The notes beneath the pieces were generated by a model, which did not search any database, was not told the origin of the DNA, and worked only from the letters and a program-made list of their open reading frames with translations. 64,000 bases of DNA from Isoetes taiwanensis (taxonomy: Eukaryota; Streptophyta; Lycopodiopsida; Isoetales; Isoetaceae): assembly GCA_021234155.1 (NCBI GenBank), contig JAJEKV010000014.1, positions 10,747,563 to 10,811,562 of the forward strand, written 5' to 3'. Positions 46,126-57,300 of this stretch are shown piece after piece. A program made the position numbers and the translations under genes. Numbering within the stretch: position 1 is the first letter of the stretch; each line of letters starts with the position of its first letter.

Positions 46126-48651
46126 TCAAGGCGCCTTTGGTATAGCGGCGAACACATTCTCCACTATTGCTCCAGCCTGCGAAGGATTGCATATTGAAAT
46201 AGAAAGAAAGACACATTTTTTATTTGTAGCTCCCATGAAAGATTGTCCTCCACTATTACTCATTCTCGAATTTGCAATATAACTCCCACCACCTTCCAGC
46301 TGAGGACAAGTCTGAAGACACTTCTCCCACACATCGTTCGTGATATCAAGTTGCTTCAAATCTGTAACAGCAACACTTCCAGAATTCACAGCAACATCTT
46401 CAACTGCGACAACATCTTTAGTAGCAGCTTCAGTAACTTCACTAGCTGAACCAGCAGGAAGAACAATTGGAACCTGGAAACAAACAAAAGTTACTAAACA
46501 AAATAAAACCCAGAAACTAGAACTAAATAATTAAACTAAAAGACAAACTAAAATATAGAAACATACCTGATCTGCAACTTTTCCTTTCTTGTCGTCAAGA
46601 CTTGGCAATCCAACTTTCTCACCACTAGAACTTGCGCCAGGATTAAATGCTCTCATAATTGCACTCTTCTTACTTTTTTGTTGTTGAAGAACATCACTGT
46701 AAACCTTCAATGAACCATCGTCGTTATACGGACAACCTAGAATACTCATTGCAGCATCAACCTGCATTTCTTTTGTTCTATCATACCTAGAAAACATAAA
46801 CAACAGTTAATATCAATACAGAGAAAGCAAACAAATACTAAAATAAAACAAAGTTGCTTACTTTTTATATGAATCAACGTTGCGATGACCAGTAATAAGC
46901 ATCCCGATCTCAGGTGGAACTCCAGCCATTGATAACCTTGAAACCAGTGTCACACGACCGCTCTTGTTAGTTATTTCTACATCACTCACCAATCTGCCCA
47001 TACACTGCAACCATGTACGAATTTTGTTCACACCCATTGGTACCTTCTGGTACCATGCCTGCAATAACAAAAATAACAGAAATATTAATGACTATTATTA
47101 AAAAAAAAATCAGAAATACAATAAACTTACAAAACTTACATTATATCTTGGATTACAAATTGTTTGCAGAAAAAAAGCCCGAGGCTGATCATTATCCTTC
47201 TCCGGCAAATGCCTAACATACTGCTTGTATGTGTCGACAAAGTCTATTTCATAACTCCAAATTGGCGGTGAAATCACGAATCATCAAACCTGTTCATCTT
47301 TACGCGTGCCAATTCTTTGAAACTTCGCTCCATGTACATCCACAACATCTCCATACTCATCATTTTGATGACATCACAATCAAGCACTCCATGCAGTTCT
47401 TTATACCCGCGAATCCCAAACCTAGAAACCATGTAATACGCAAGGCGTTTCTGACAACCTGTAAAACATAATTTATTAGAAAAGAAACGAAAGAAACAAT
47501 TCAAACTAAAATTTAAAATTACATGTATTATGTGTGATCTGGTGATCGCGATCTGCTAGTAATTCACATTCCAATTGAAAACTTATCTCGGTGCCTTCTT
47601 CTTTGTTCTTTGCACCAACTCCAAAGACGTCGTGATAAACTCTGCAGCACCAATAAACGCCTTGCACGCTCTACCAAATAACGGATGGTGCAAAATATTA
47701 AATCGTGGACGATCAATTCCAGTTTCTTCGATTATCATATCCTGCTTTTTCCTGATTATTCGACCAATGGTTCTGAAAAGGTTATTTAAACTGCAAAAAC
47801 AATAAAGAACAGTTACAATTAAAACACAAAAGCACAAAAAAAAAAACAAAAATACATACCTGCTAGCAGGAAACATCTTGCCATTATTTTTCTTCACTTG
47901 GAGAATAAACATGACAAGCATTTCTCCCAGCTCAGAGAATGGAATGTCTTCAATTGGAACGGAAGTATCCATCTTCCTGAATTCTCTCCACGCATCAAAT
48001 TTCTTCCTAGCCCAATTGGTTACCTTTGATGAACCATCTCTTCCACCATGATATAAATCATGCATTATTTTCTGATCAAGAGGGAGAAACTGATCACTCT
48101 CAGGTTCTTTTTCTGAGTCCTGAGCAGGAACCCTAAACTCTTCAGAAAACCATGGCTCTTTTTCAACTTCCTCCATGAACTGAGTAACCTCATCATTGAC
48201 ATTTGCTTTCAAGAATTTGTCTACGTCTATCACTTCTTCCTCACAGGCAATAGAACCAGTCAAGTTCAAGGAAAAAGATGGAGTCTCCATTTCCTTACCT
48301 CTAGAATCCACCATACTAAACAGAGAAACATTAGAAAACCTAAAAGAGCAAAACAAGCCACAAAAAGACACGCCATTGCAACTGCACGGGACAATAAAAA
48401 ATGTTAGATAAATATATTAAGAAGAACCTTAAAAACTACAGCTTAAAACTAACCTTAAAATGTTGAGCAAACGCAGAACTTGATCCTTTATCAAAATAAC
48501 TCTCCACTTGCTGCATGCATGCAACTGGAAATACCTTAAAAAACATCCCAGACTGAACCAGCACGCTCACAGCCACAAAATCTCGACTAAATGCCACTAA
48601 ACCTCGACTCACAGCCACGAACATATCCAAGAAGTTGATTACCTCCACCAA
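46126..48651 (-). pseudogene. Crypton-like tyrosine recombinase, right copy, nearly intact
   Basis: Minus-strand exons: 48651-48454, 48381-47860, 47790-47523, 47458-47140, 47058-46862, 46786-46567, 46473-46126. All introns are GT-AG. Box I arginine is in RFGIRGYKELHG; box II reads KSGRVT with Lys where the family normally has His; the second His is in GHRNVDS; the nucleophile is the Tyr of SYKKYDR. The core-binding domain is KVTNWARKKFDAWREFRK through NNLFRTIGRIIRKKQ. A C-terminal ~140-residue tail follows the tyrosine (SSSGEKVGLPSLDDKKGK, then CNPSQAGAIVENV). A frame break near 47625-47650 and another after NRFDDS (about 47276) make it a probable pseudogene. Closest known group: Crypton/DUF3504 recombinases. 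Confidence 0.87.
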
Positions 48652-49140
48652 AACACCTCAAGCACAAGTTATCTCGACGAAATACACGCAAAAGTTCACA
48701 AGAAAAGTCTGTAAGAAAGAAACAAAAGAAAAATTACAAAAACTCAAAAAACTCCACAAACTCGAAAGCAAAAGAACACGTCGTCTTGAAGCTTCGTCTC
48801 CTAAGCCCTCAAAAAACAACCTCAATCCAAAAATGGTCACATCGTCGGTGGGCGCCACAAAAGAACCTCGGGATGAGCTCTGCGGAATAGGGCGATCAAC
48901 AAAAGTTTATTACCTCCACGAAATACCTGCAAAGTTCACAAGAAAAACTTCGAAGAAAGAAAATGCGGAAGAAAAATAACAAAAACTTGAAAAAAACTCC
49001 ACAAACTCGAGCAAAGAAGACGTCGTCTTGAAGCTCGTCTTCTAGCGCCTCCGAAAACAACCTCCAATCCAAAAAATGGTCACCGATCGGTAGCCCACAA
49101 AAAAAACTCGGAGGACTCTGCTTAGAATAGAACGTCGGCA
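48640..49140 (-). repeat. Duplicated leader, right arm
   Basis: Two units on the minus strand, each with TTTTTGGATTGGAGGTTGTT or a near variant and GACGAGCTTCAAGACGACGT, corresponding to 42309-42800. Confidence 0.85.
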
Positions 49141-49168
49141 AAAAAAGGGCTTACCGGCAAAAAGGTAT

Positions 49169-49176
49169 TATTTATA
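49169..49176 (-). promoter_or_regulatory. TATA box of the right recombinase gene
   Basis: TATAAATA on the minus strand, in the context GGGTATAAATAATACC, same position as in the left arm. Confidence 0.6.
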
Positions 49177-49193
49177 CCCTGGCGGCGTGGCGA

Positions 49194-49209
49194 GGTAATT
49201 TTAAGGTCC
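49194..49209 (-). repeat. 16-bp terminal inverted sequence, right outer copy
   Basis: On the minus strand GGACCTTAAAATTACC begins the inner unit of the right arm. Its inverse GGTAATTTTAAGGTCC ends the same unit at the palindrome centre, so the unit 45773-49209 has perfect 16-bp terminal inverted repeats. Confidence 0.9.
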
Positions 49210-49303
49210 ACGTTATTACGTCGGAGAATGCCGCGCCGCTGCGGATTTCCACCCCGGAAACCGCCGGTGGCGTGCATTCTCCCCCTACGTAGAAAAGGCC
49301 CAC
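49209..49303 (-). other. Right outer end of the element
   Basis: Contains GGAGAATGC and, ~50 bp away, GCATTCTCC, flanked by ACGT and TACGTA, so this end segment can itself fold. It matches 42177-42268 in inverted orientation. Candidate recombination or attachment site, by inference. Confidence 0.55.
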
Positions 49304-49874
49304 GGTAAGTTCGCATTGAGAAATGAAAATGAATTTTGCAATGTAGCTATGGCTAGGATTTCGGGTGGCTTGGACAGTTTCTTCTATGATAGGTGGTCTT
49401 CGATAGGGTTATCCTCAAGTAAATCGGGCTATGATAATGCAGCTACATCATGCAAGTATAGAAGGCGACATCTTGTGTCTCGATATTGCCTTCACATCCT
49501 GTAAAACTTCCTTCCTCTACTCTTCTTAAAGCGGATCTTGCGGCAACTTCCGGCTATTTACGTGGTTGTTGCAATCCCGGGCCTTCCGAAAACAAATCCG
49601 GCTATACAAGGCGGTGTTCGAAGATATTTAAGGGCTTTGGTAGGAAATTTAAATTAATTCTGAGGGCTTTGGTGGGACTCAAATTGATTATGCGGGAATC
49701 TAAGTTCGGCATAGTAACATAAACTCTACTAGTAACAGATAGAATCTAGTATAACTGATTACATACAATAGGCTCCTTATATGGTGGTGCTTGGGGGAGT
49801 GCCTATGGGAGCAAAAGAAAGAAAGACACTACCTAGTCCTAACTATGGATTAAATTAGTTAAGCTAAGGGATAT
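49304..49874 (+). other. Flank of the palindrome; possible 5' end of a neighbouring gene
   Basis: A frame from the ATG at 49352 runs to 49504 (MARISGGLDSFFYDRW...), and an overlapping frame 49486-49722 continues the protein-like reading. It is Ser/Arg-rich like a transit peptide but nothing downstream continues it. Possibly the gene fragment that originally neighboured TSA. Confidence 0.3.
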
Positions 49875-51452
49875 TGTGACGTTCCTTACCAAATATACGA
49901 CACCCGGTCGTATATCTCGCAGGAAATCCCCCATCCAGCCGTTCGGCTACATGGGCCCACCGTCTACCCCACACCCAGGTATCCCTAGTGCGGGAAGGGG
50001 ACACGAAGTTGTCTTGCGCGCCATTCCCCTATGGGCTCCTATAACAGCGGAAGCATAACACGATATCCGCACTAACAACAAAAATACATCTAACTACCTC
50101 GAAGGATAGCACATTCGTACATCTATAGATACAAAAAAGATGTCAACATGCCATAAAACATGAGAGCTCCTACCCAGGCTCAGACTCGTAAGGAGAGTGG
50201 ACTGATGGTTGGACCACAAGATAGAGCAGACTGAAATATAACAATGGCGGGAGACGGGCTAAATCGGACTCTGGCGTGACTACATCCTGCTGGAGACGTA
50301 ATCTGATGGTATCACCCATTGGGACTACACCGGGTTGCATCTCCCCGGTCCGATGAGGAAGGAAGGGTTGCTTCTCCCCTTCCCGAGGTCTAGTGGTTCC
50401 ATGGGCAGCTAGAGGATCGTGGCAACACACGATCCGTACCCGCCTAACCCCCCCAAAATAAGAGCCGGGCCATCACCTGCAACTCTTGAGAGGCTGGGGA
50501 ACACCATTGCCCCAGGAGGTGTCAGACCCATACCCGACCCACAAGAAGTGACTGGCTATAGGCCTAGCCCGCTATGGGACCTCAGTAGCCGCGCTCAGCA
50601 GGGACCTCCCTCCACTTTGCCACTAGTGGTGCTAAGTCACTCCATAGCCTTCGTAGCCGAGTGGGTTCCTATGCACATGGCGCAAGTAATAGGTTCCTAT
50701 GCAAGTAAAGGGTCTAAACTAGGAGCATCATCTAGATAATGGCTACTAGGTCTCTACCCCCCTTCCCAATACACAAGAGGTGCAAACATAAGATCAACCA
50801 ACATCGTACATCAACATAACATGATAATAATGAAGATAGCATCTAATCTACCACATGAATCTACCTATTTGTTAGGGTTCCTTGCTTAGGGTTCGAAGCC
50901 TACACTAGGGGTTCTAGGGAGGCTCTACTAGCACGATAAAATACTAGCTCATCTGAAATTCTAGGTTCCAGATGATCTACCTATGAAGCTACATTGAATA
51001 CCTGCTCCGGACGAACTTTCTCCAACTCCTGGTGTCTCCATGACTTGATGATGAGTCGGATGGTTCCTCCCCCCTCTGATGGATGCACTACCTTGGCGCT
51101 ATCGAACTGAGCTACGCCCGCCAGATGGTGATTGAAGCGGAGTTCGAGCAAAGAATATGTCTCAAAGGCATTTGGGCGAAAAGTGGCTTAGGGTTAGGGT
51201 TAAGGTACTTATAGGTTAGGGTTCCATGTCATTGCCACGTGGCTCCAATGGGATCTCCCCATGTGGGGATGCCCAATAGGGTAAGGCCATGTGGAAACGG
51301 CCTTAGCCTAAGGTTGCCTAAGTTATGTGAATAACTTAGCCATGCTCCCTTTACCACCTTCAGTGGTGTACAAAGCTATCCAAATAGCCTTGTACAGTGG
51401 CGTGGCTCAAAAATATACGTATTTATGGCATATATTTCCAAGGAACGTCACA
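49875..51452 (-). repeat. Complete chromovirus LTR, 1578 bp
   Basis: The ends are TGTGACGTTCCTTACC at 49875 and CCAAGGAACGTCACA at 51452, an inverted TGTGACGTTCCTT pair. A purine tract on the minus strand abuts the 51452 end, so this is the 3' LTR of a minus-strand element. Part of it is duplicated at 7842-8797. Confidence 0.88.
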
Positions 51453-51467
51453 TTCTCCCCCCTTAGG
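51453..51467 (-). other. Polypurine tract
   Basis: CCTAAGGGGGGAGAA on the minus strand immediately before the LTR. Confidence 0.8.
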
Positions 51468-52410
51468 ATAATCCGCATTACGCCAAGATAACGAGCCTGC
51501 AACAACCCTGCAAGGCACACAACATACATGTAAATATACATATAAAACTTAACTTCGTTGAGCGATCACTTGCTCATAGCCTTCCGGAGTATTACTTATC
51601 AAAAGTATATCCATAACATTATCACGGCGGGTTATTAGGAGTTCATAGTCAAGTCTAAAATCTATGACTCCTATCTTCTTGTAATGTGCTCCCTCCTTCA
51701 TGCTCCCCTTCACTGATCTGCACAAGTAGCATATTACATTAGTTTAGTTAATAAGTTTGTGGTTTTAGGGAACCACCCTCCTAACTACTTCCTTGAGTCG
51801 AACTACTAGCTCCAGGTTACCCTTACTATCTTGCACACGATCATGGCCCATCAAATTTGAGCTTAAGAATCGTTTAAGATGATCCTATCATCGTCCCTGA
51901 TTGGGTGCTACCTTGTACAAGATCCCCTTGATCGTGTACACCCGTAGTGCCTCATGCCCCTGGGGGTTTAAGCTATGGAACGTCCCAACGATCCCATCAT
52001 CGCGCATGCTCACGTATATCTTATTACAACTCCCCTATAGTCATGTTGTATGTCGCGGGTGCATCGTGGCATAGAGATCATCCGGTGATGGTATCATCAT
52101 CGCCCATGATCCGTGCCTACTCATGCATGGCGCCTTGATCATGCACACCCTTGATCAATCGTGGCCCCGAAGGTTTTAAGCTAGGGAACCCCTGTTGATC
52201 CCATTATAAGCCCACCATGCGGCGCTCCTCACACATGACCCTCCGTCGTGCACACTCTTGGTGCATCTTTGGCCTATAGAACCCACGGAGGTTATCTCAT
52301 CATCACCTACAATCTCATCATCACCTACACTCCAAGATCTTTGTGTATGCATCCTACTAACTTAGAATGCATGCGCCTTCCTGCACTTACACTAAAGCAT
52401 AACAAAACTT
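51468..52410 (-). other. Chromovirus 3' untranslated sequence
   Basis: Matches 8815-9261 plus 12242-12600, the sequence into which the LTR element at 9262 inserted. The uninterrupted target is near 51875-51885. Confidence 0.75.
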
Positions 52411-52418
52411 AGCTAAAG

Positions 52419-52745
52419 CACCTGTCGACCAATTCGGAGATGACTTGGCCGTCGAATTGCTTCATGCATTCTAGGTATTGCTTCTCTAGGTCTTGCTTCA
52501 ATACCCATATTGCATCTTCCACGGGCAAGTGCTTCCACTTGATCAGCTAGCACCTTCTTGTCTTCTTAAATGCCTTATCGAGAATAAGCTCAGGAATTAT
52601 CTCGATTTGCTCCTCCATCATCTCCAACAAGGTTGGAGTCTCCAAGACCTCCTCCGGGTTTAGAGTGTACCTCTTCAATAGGCTTATGTGGAAGACTTTA
52701 TGGACTTTAAGATGGGCCGACAAATCGAGCTTGTAGGCTTGCTCA
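52419..52745 (-). pseudogene. Chromovirus pol C-terminus with chromodomain
   Basis: On the minus strand: the VFHVS-type region (near 52700), ELILDKAFKKTRR, a stop, then LIKWKHLPVEDAIWVL and KQDLEKQYLE. The WKxLPxxDATW-type core is the chromodomain signature that targets these elements to chromatin. The rest of pol is missing beyond 52745. Confidence 0.88.
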
Positions 52746-53079
52746 CTTTCATGAACCTACGCGAGAACAAGGAAAATATGTGGAAAATACGCAAGAAATA
52801 CGGAAGAAATATGCCAAGATCGGCAAAGAATCTGATATATGAACAGGAATCAAGAGTACAATGGCCCGAAGGCAAGCAAGAACACGCGACATATGCCTAG
52901 AAGGCTCAAGACTGGCGTTGAACCGGAATGGTTCGACATGAAGGAGGTGCCTCCTTATATATCTAGGCCATTAGTGGAAGAAACTGCATTCAATTGCATG
53001 CCTTGTCCATACACATGCCTAAACTATCTCCATTACGGATATATCTTTGCAATCATGGCGGTGCAAAGAAATTAGAATG
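52746..53079 (+). other. No recognised gene
   Basis: A 78-residue frame at 52839-53075 and a 70-residue frame at 52688-52900 have no domain features. Confidence 0.35.
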
Positions 53080-53650
53080 CCTTTCTTGCATCCTCTAGAC
53101 TACCACACTTGCCACACATATTTATCAGAGAGTTTTCACAAAGAGATTTATGTTGAATCCACAAGCAACACAATATGCATGTACCATCTTCCCTTCTGCT
53201 AAAACTACCTGGCAATATGTGCACTAATAATGGTCACCAAAAGTGACGTCATCAGGATGCGCATGATTCCATTGCCAACCGAACTTTTCTCCATGGGGAT
53301 AGATGTGGCGATTCTTAATGTGGACCATGAAGGACATAAGCTCCTATCATAGAATTCCAACCCCGCTGAGGCATTTTATCAAGGATCCTATGGGCATTAT
53401 TGACATACCCACATTTGCCATACGTATCAATCAGGGCATTGCCAACAACAAGATCACATTCATAACCTTATAATGAGGGCATGGATCAGCATAACTTACA
53501 AAAATGTTGTTGAATTGGTGCATGCGCTTAGGATAGCTATGCAGGCAACCTTGTCCACCTCTATACCGTTCACAAATACAAATGCCATTTGTCTATACAA
53601 AGAACATGTAGTCCCCATGTTCATGAAGAAACGCTAATTACTTTGAGCTT
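53080..53650 (-). pseudogene. PPR pseudogene fragment
   Basis: Minus-strand readings include VDKVACIAILSACTNS, LVVGNALIDTYGKCGYVNNA, ILDKMPQRGWNSMIGAYVLH and, after shifts, KMVHAYCVACGFNINLFVKT and CGSLEDARKAF. About four PLS-type PPR repeats are traceable with at least three frame breaks. Different repeat sequences from the 18.8-20.5 kb and 30.6 kb fragments, so probably from another gene. Confidence 0.85.
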
Positions 53651-53709
53651 ATACCACTTGCTAGGGTGAGAAGCTAGGCGTTGGAAAATTTGACGTTGGA
53701 AAATTTGAT

Positions 53710-54330
53710 ATTGATATTTGTTCATAGAGCAGAGTGAGATGCAATCTGAGATGTGATGTGTTTGAAATTAATTAACTTTCTTCAAACACCACATTTACCT
53801 TTATAATTTACCTTGTTTGCAAAATGGAATGCAAATTGAGCAAGATTTTAATGCCAAGGGTCGTATTTTTATTCATAGGAACATCATACAGTCAATCAAA
53901 GGATTCACATGATCTGATGTCTTGGGCATAGGATCAAAAAGTCTTCACAATAGAAAATAAGTAGTTTCCCTCAAGTAATCCATGTATTTAAGAAGCAAAG
54001 AAGGTAGATTCAAGCTACTGTCAGTTAAACCGGTCTCTAAGAGAGATGTCTTGATCACTTCTTGCGCCCAAAGCCCTCGAAAATTCTTTGCAAACAATTT
54101 CCCATTCTTAATCCCTTGTTTTCAGCCTGTTCTTGGCAAATCCGGCCTAGATCCTTGTCTTTTTGCTTAGTTTAAGGGTTCTTGGCTTAGAATAGGTAAA
54201 TCTGGGAGCATTTGGCTATGATTAGATGGTTGAATCGTTCAAAAAATCCGGATCTTGGCATGAAAGTTTTTAGGGTTCTTGAGACTTTTGGTCGAAATAT
54301 GCCACATGCATTTTTTATGCTTGATCCCCC
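53710..54330 (+). repeat. Inverted repeat E, left copy (~615 bp)
   Basis: Matches the reverse complement of 58430-59045 along its length (for example GTTCATAGAGCAGAGTGAGA, GAGACTTTTGGTCGAAATAT). Spacing between copies is 4.1 kb. Not coding. Confidence 0.9.
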
Positions 54331-54359
54331 AAAACACTCAGGCAAGTTAAAAGCTTTCT

Positions 54360-56280
54360 AGGTATGACTAGCTTTTTAAGGATGTATGTTCCTCACTTTT
54401 CACACACTATTAGTCCCATTTCCAATCTCACCAAGGTAGGAAGTTTTCAAAAAATGAGAGCAAACATATATTGGTGAATTGGAATGAAACTTGCCAAGAA
54501 TCCTTTGACAAGATTATGGATGCTATATGTCATTCTATCTTGCTAAAACCTCCAGACTTTGAGAAACCTTTCAAAGCTTACATTAGTGTCACAAAGAAGG
54601 CCATAGGTTTGGCATTGCTTCAAGAAGACAGAATTATTTCCTTTGCAAGGAAAATGTGGTCTGATACTGAACTTAGATATCCCAGACTTGAAAAGAGTGC
54701 AGCTACCTTGATGTTCTTGATAGATAGGCAAAGTCATCTCTTGCAAAATAGTTACACTTAAGTCTTCATGAAGCAGAACCCCACGTCTCTTCTCTTTGCA
54801 AAGAAATAGCCTAAGGCTAAGCTATGTAGATGGGCTTGCAAAATTCAGACTATAATATCGATTAATGAAAGTAGTCAATTTAGTTGATAATCCGAGTTCT
54901 TACCTTCCCTATGCCTTGTTTGAGCATGAAGATCAAGAAGGTTTGGATGAAAATGGTGGTGCTATGTCTATTAACCTTGTTGCTTTGCATGAAAAAGCTT
55001 TGGATTGGCAGTTTGACATTAGGAACTATTTGGAGAATAATGAAGTGCCCAAGGATATGACCAACATTCAAGAAAGAAGATTCAAGGATAAATGCAAGAA
55101 GTTTAAGCTAATAGGAGAAGTTTTATGCAAAATTGACAAAGAAGGGATGCTGCTGAGATGTGTGGATTCAGAGGAAGCCAAGATGATCATTGAAGCATGC
55201 CATGGAGGCATCTATGGAGGCCATTTTGCTGTTGACACAACAGCTAAGAAGATATTGAGATCAGGGTATTTCTGGCCTACTCTCTTTAAAGATTGCTATA
55301 ATGTTATAAAATGTTGTCACAAGTGTCAAATTTTTGGCAAAAGAGTTTTGCAGCCAGCTCCTCTTACTGCCATAACCTCTTTAGGTCCATTTCAAGTATG
55401 GGGCCTTGATTTTATAGGTCCTATAGACCCCCCTTCATCAGCTCAACATCAATTCATCCTTGTGGCCACCAATTATTTCACAAAATGGGCTGAAGCAGTT
55501 CCATTTAGAGAGGCTAGTGCTTCTACTACTGCAAAGTTTCTCCATGAAAACATTTGTGCTAGATTTGGAATTCCTTTCAAGATCATATCTGATAGGGGAA
55601 TTCACTTTATAAACCAAGCCATTGCCTCATTACTAACTACTCTCAAAGTCAAGCATACCAAGAGTTTAGCCTACTATACTCAAGGCAATGGTCAAGCTGA
55701 GTCAATAAACAAAGTTTCGAAGTCAATTCTTGAAAAGACTATTAGTACTTCTAAAAGGGATTGACATATGAAGTTGCATGATGCTTTATGGACATACATG
55801 ACTACCATTAAGGCATCTACAAAGCATACACCCTTTAGACTAGTATAAGGCATTGAGTCCATTGTCCCTGTTGAGCTTGAATTACTCTCCCTCAGATTGG
55901 CTTATCAAACGAATTTGGAAATGGTGGATGCAATAAAAGAAAGGTGTGTTAGATTGATGCAGCTGGAAGAACACATGTTTGAGGCTAAGAATGCAATTCT
56001 TATCAAAAAAGCCAAGGACATAGCAGCATTCAAAGCTGCTCACAAGCTTCAAGGTACTCTCAAAACAAGAAAATTAGTGCTCAAATGGAACAAAGCAAGG
56101 GAAGATGTAGCAGCCAAATTTGAAAATCTATGGGAAGGCCCTTTTGAAGTTATTGGAACAGCAGAAAAATATTCTTACTAGTTGAAGTCTGTTCTTGATG
56201 GAAGGGAATTGCCAAATCCCATTAATATCCTGCATTTGAAGAGGTATTGGCAGCAGCATGTTGTCTTAAGTTTATTTGGT
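54360..56280 (+). pseudogene. Tat-like Ty3/gypsy pol: RT end, RNase H, integrase
   Basis: Starts in the RT thumb (MYVPHFSHTISPISNLTKVG), followed by RNase H (54471-54761: KAIGLALLQEDRII, LEKSAATLMFLIDRQSHLL). Integrase frame 54865-55764: zinc-binding H113, H120, C151, C154; D182 (LDFIGP), D243 (SDRG), E279 (NGQAES), a DD35E core. After a stop the C-terminal part (55897-56181) reads LKWNKAREDVAAKFENLWEG and LPNPINILHLKRYW. No chromodomain. Several stops. Confidence 0.9.
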
Positions 56281-56739
56281 TAAAATTAGGTAGTTTTTTG
56301 GTAGATAGTTTAGTTTAGCTTGCTTTTGAGTTGATCATATTTGCAAAATCTAAGAAACATAAAAAGAAATGACAAAAAATAAGTTTAAAATTGGTTCAAG
56401 AATTAGTTTGAGGTGTTTGTACAATTAGACAAAAGTAATGTTAAGTTCAGTTCCATTCATGCTTAAGTGATCTACTATTGAGGCTAATGCAAAATAGTGA
56501 GATACATGTAGGTTCCAGCTCATACAAGGCCAACATTCTGAGTTATTGTTACTAAAGTGATTGATTTTCATGCAGGAGCATCTGAAAGATCTATTCATAC
56601 ACTTCATTCTCATAAACACTTCTTATCTTCTTCCACATATCTCCACACATGATGTTGCTGCCATCCCTACCAGCTCTTTGTACTAACAAACATTTTTTCA
56701 TATGCAGGATCGCCCTCTCACACATCCATTACATAATAA
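56281..56739. other. No recognised gene
   Basis: Non-coding sequence after the integrase, probably 3' untranslated sequence of that element. Confidence 0.4.
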
Positions 56740-56850
56740 TTTGCTCAAAAGTTGCCCTTGATCCTAGTAGTAATGATTGTACTAGCCCATTGTATGGGTC
56801 CCATGACCTATTGGTCTCCGTGGACGTTAAAAAAACTATTCTATTCATAT
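56740..56850 (+). mobile_element. Non-LTR 3' end, second copy
   Basis: Shares GGGTCCCATGACCTATTGG, TCTCCGTGGACGTTAAAA and the CTATTCTATTC tail with 7036-7150. The tail is short here. 5' limit approximate. Confidence 0.7.
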
Positions 56851-57104
56851 AAACCTCTTCTATTCCATCATTCCCTATGATATTCATCAAGCTGCCATCA
56901 CATCTCCATATGGCAGCTCTATTTTTGCTAACCACATACTCACTTGTCATGCAGGTTCATCAGTTTCATTCTTTCACATTCATCTGCACTTCATTTGTCT
57001 TGCCTACCACCACGCTTTGCTCTCATCTTCTGCAAAAACATAGGTTGCCAATCATACCTCCACATTGGCAACCATCAAGAACCTTAGACAATTCATGTGC
57101 ACAT
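56851..57104. other. No recognised gene
   Basis: An open plus frame 56877-57203 shows no domain. Confidence 0.35.
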
Positions 57105-57300
57105 CCAGAGGATGGGGGACCAGCCTATCCTTCTTTGTTTGGCATGATGCTGCCACATTTTGGCAACATAGAAGAGCTATACACACAACCTACACATCTT
57201 TGATTAACTATTGTCTAAAACATGTGTGCAAGTACTATCCTTGAAGACTACAAAGTAGACACATTGTTGAAGAACCAAGGGAAGGACATTTATTGGAGAT
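57105..57300 (+). repeat. Dispersed repeat F, copy 1
   Basis: Shares TTTGGCATGATGCTGCCACA and ATTTTGGCA-CATAGAAGAGC with 63795-64000. Begins with a purine-rich GAGGATGGGGGACCAGC. Both copies lie downstream of Tat-like integrase fragments, so it is probably the 3' end of that family. Confidence 0.75.

Larger units (their letters stand above)
42177..49303. mobile_element. 7.1-kb palindrome of two Crypton-like tyrosine-recombinase elements
   Basis: Two arms of ~3.55 kb (42177-45769 and 45770-49303) are inverted copies meeting at 45769/45770. Each carries, from the outside in, an end motif, a TATA box, a duplicated leader, a seven-exon tyrosine recombinase gene and a repetitive 3' region. The genes point toward the centre. 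The recombinase resembles the Crypton/DUF3504 group (ZMYM2/QRICH1-like). The outer ends match as inverted repeats from GTGG..GGCCTTT and GTAGGGGGA-AATGCACGCC. No obvious target-site duplication flanks the outer ends, which is compatible with recombinase-type integration. Both genes are damaged. Confidence 0.85.
45770..49303 (-). repeat. Right arm of the palindrome
   Basis: Inverted copy of 42177-45769. Better preserved than the left arm: it keeps all splice sites, the full last exon and both 16-bp terminal sequences (45773-45788 and 49194-49209). Confidence 0.92.

Noticed and set aside
42177-49303. A CRISPR array or bacterial integron as explanation for repeats plus tyrosine recombinase
   Set aside because: The gene has spliceosomal GT-AG introns and a TATA box, and the repeats are two long inverted arms rather than short spaced repeats.
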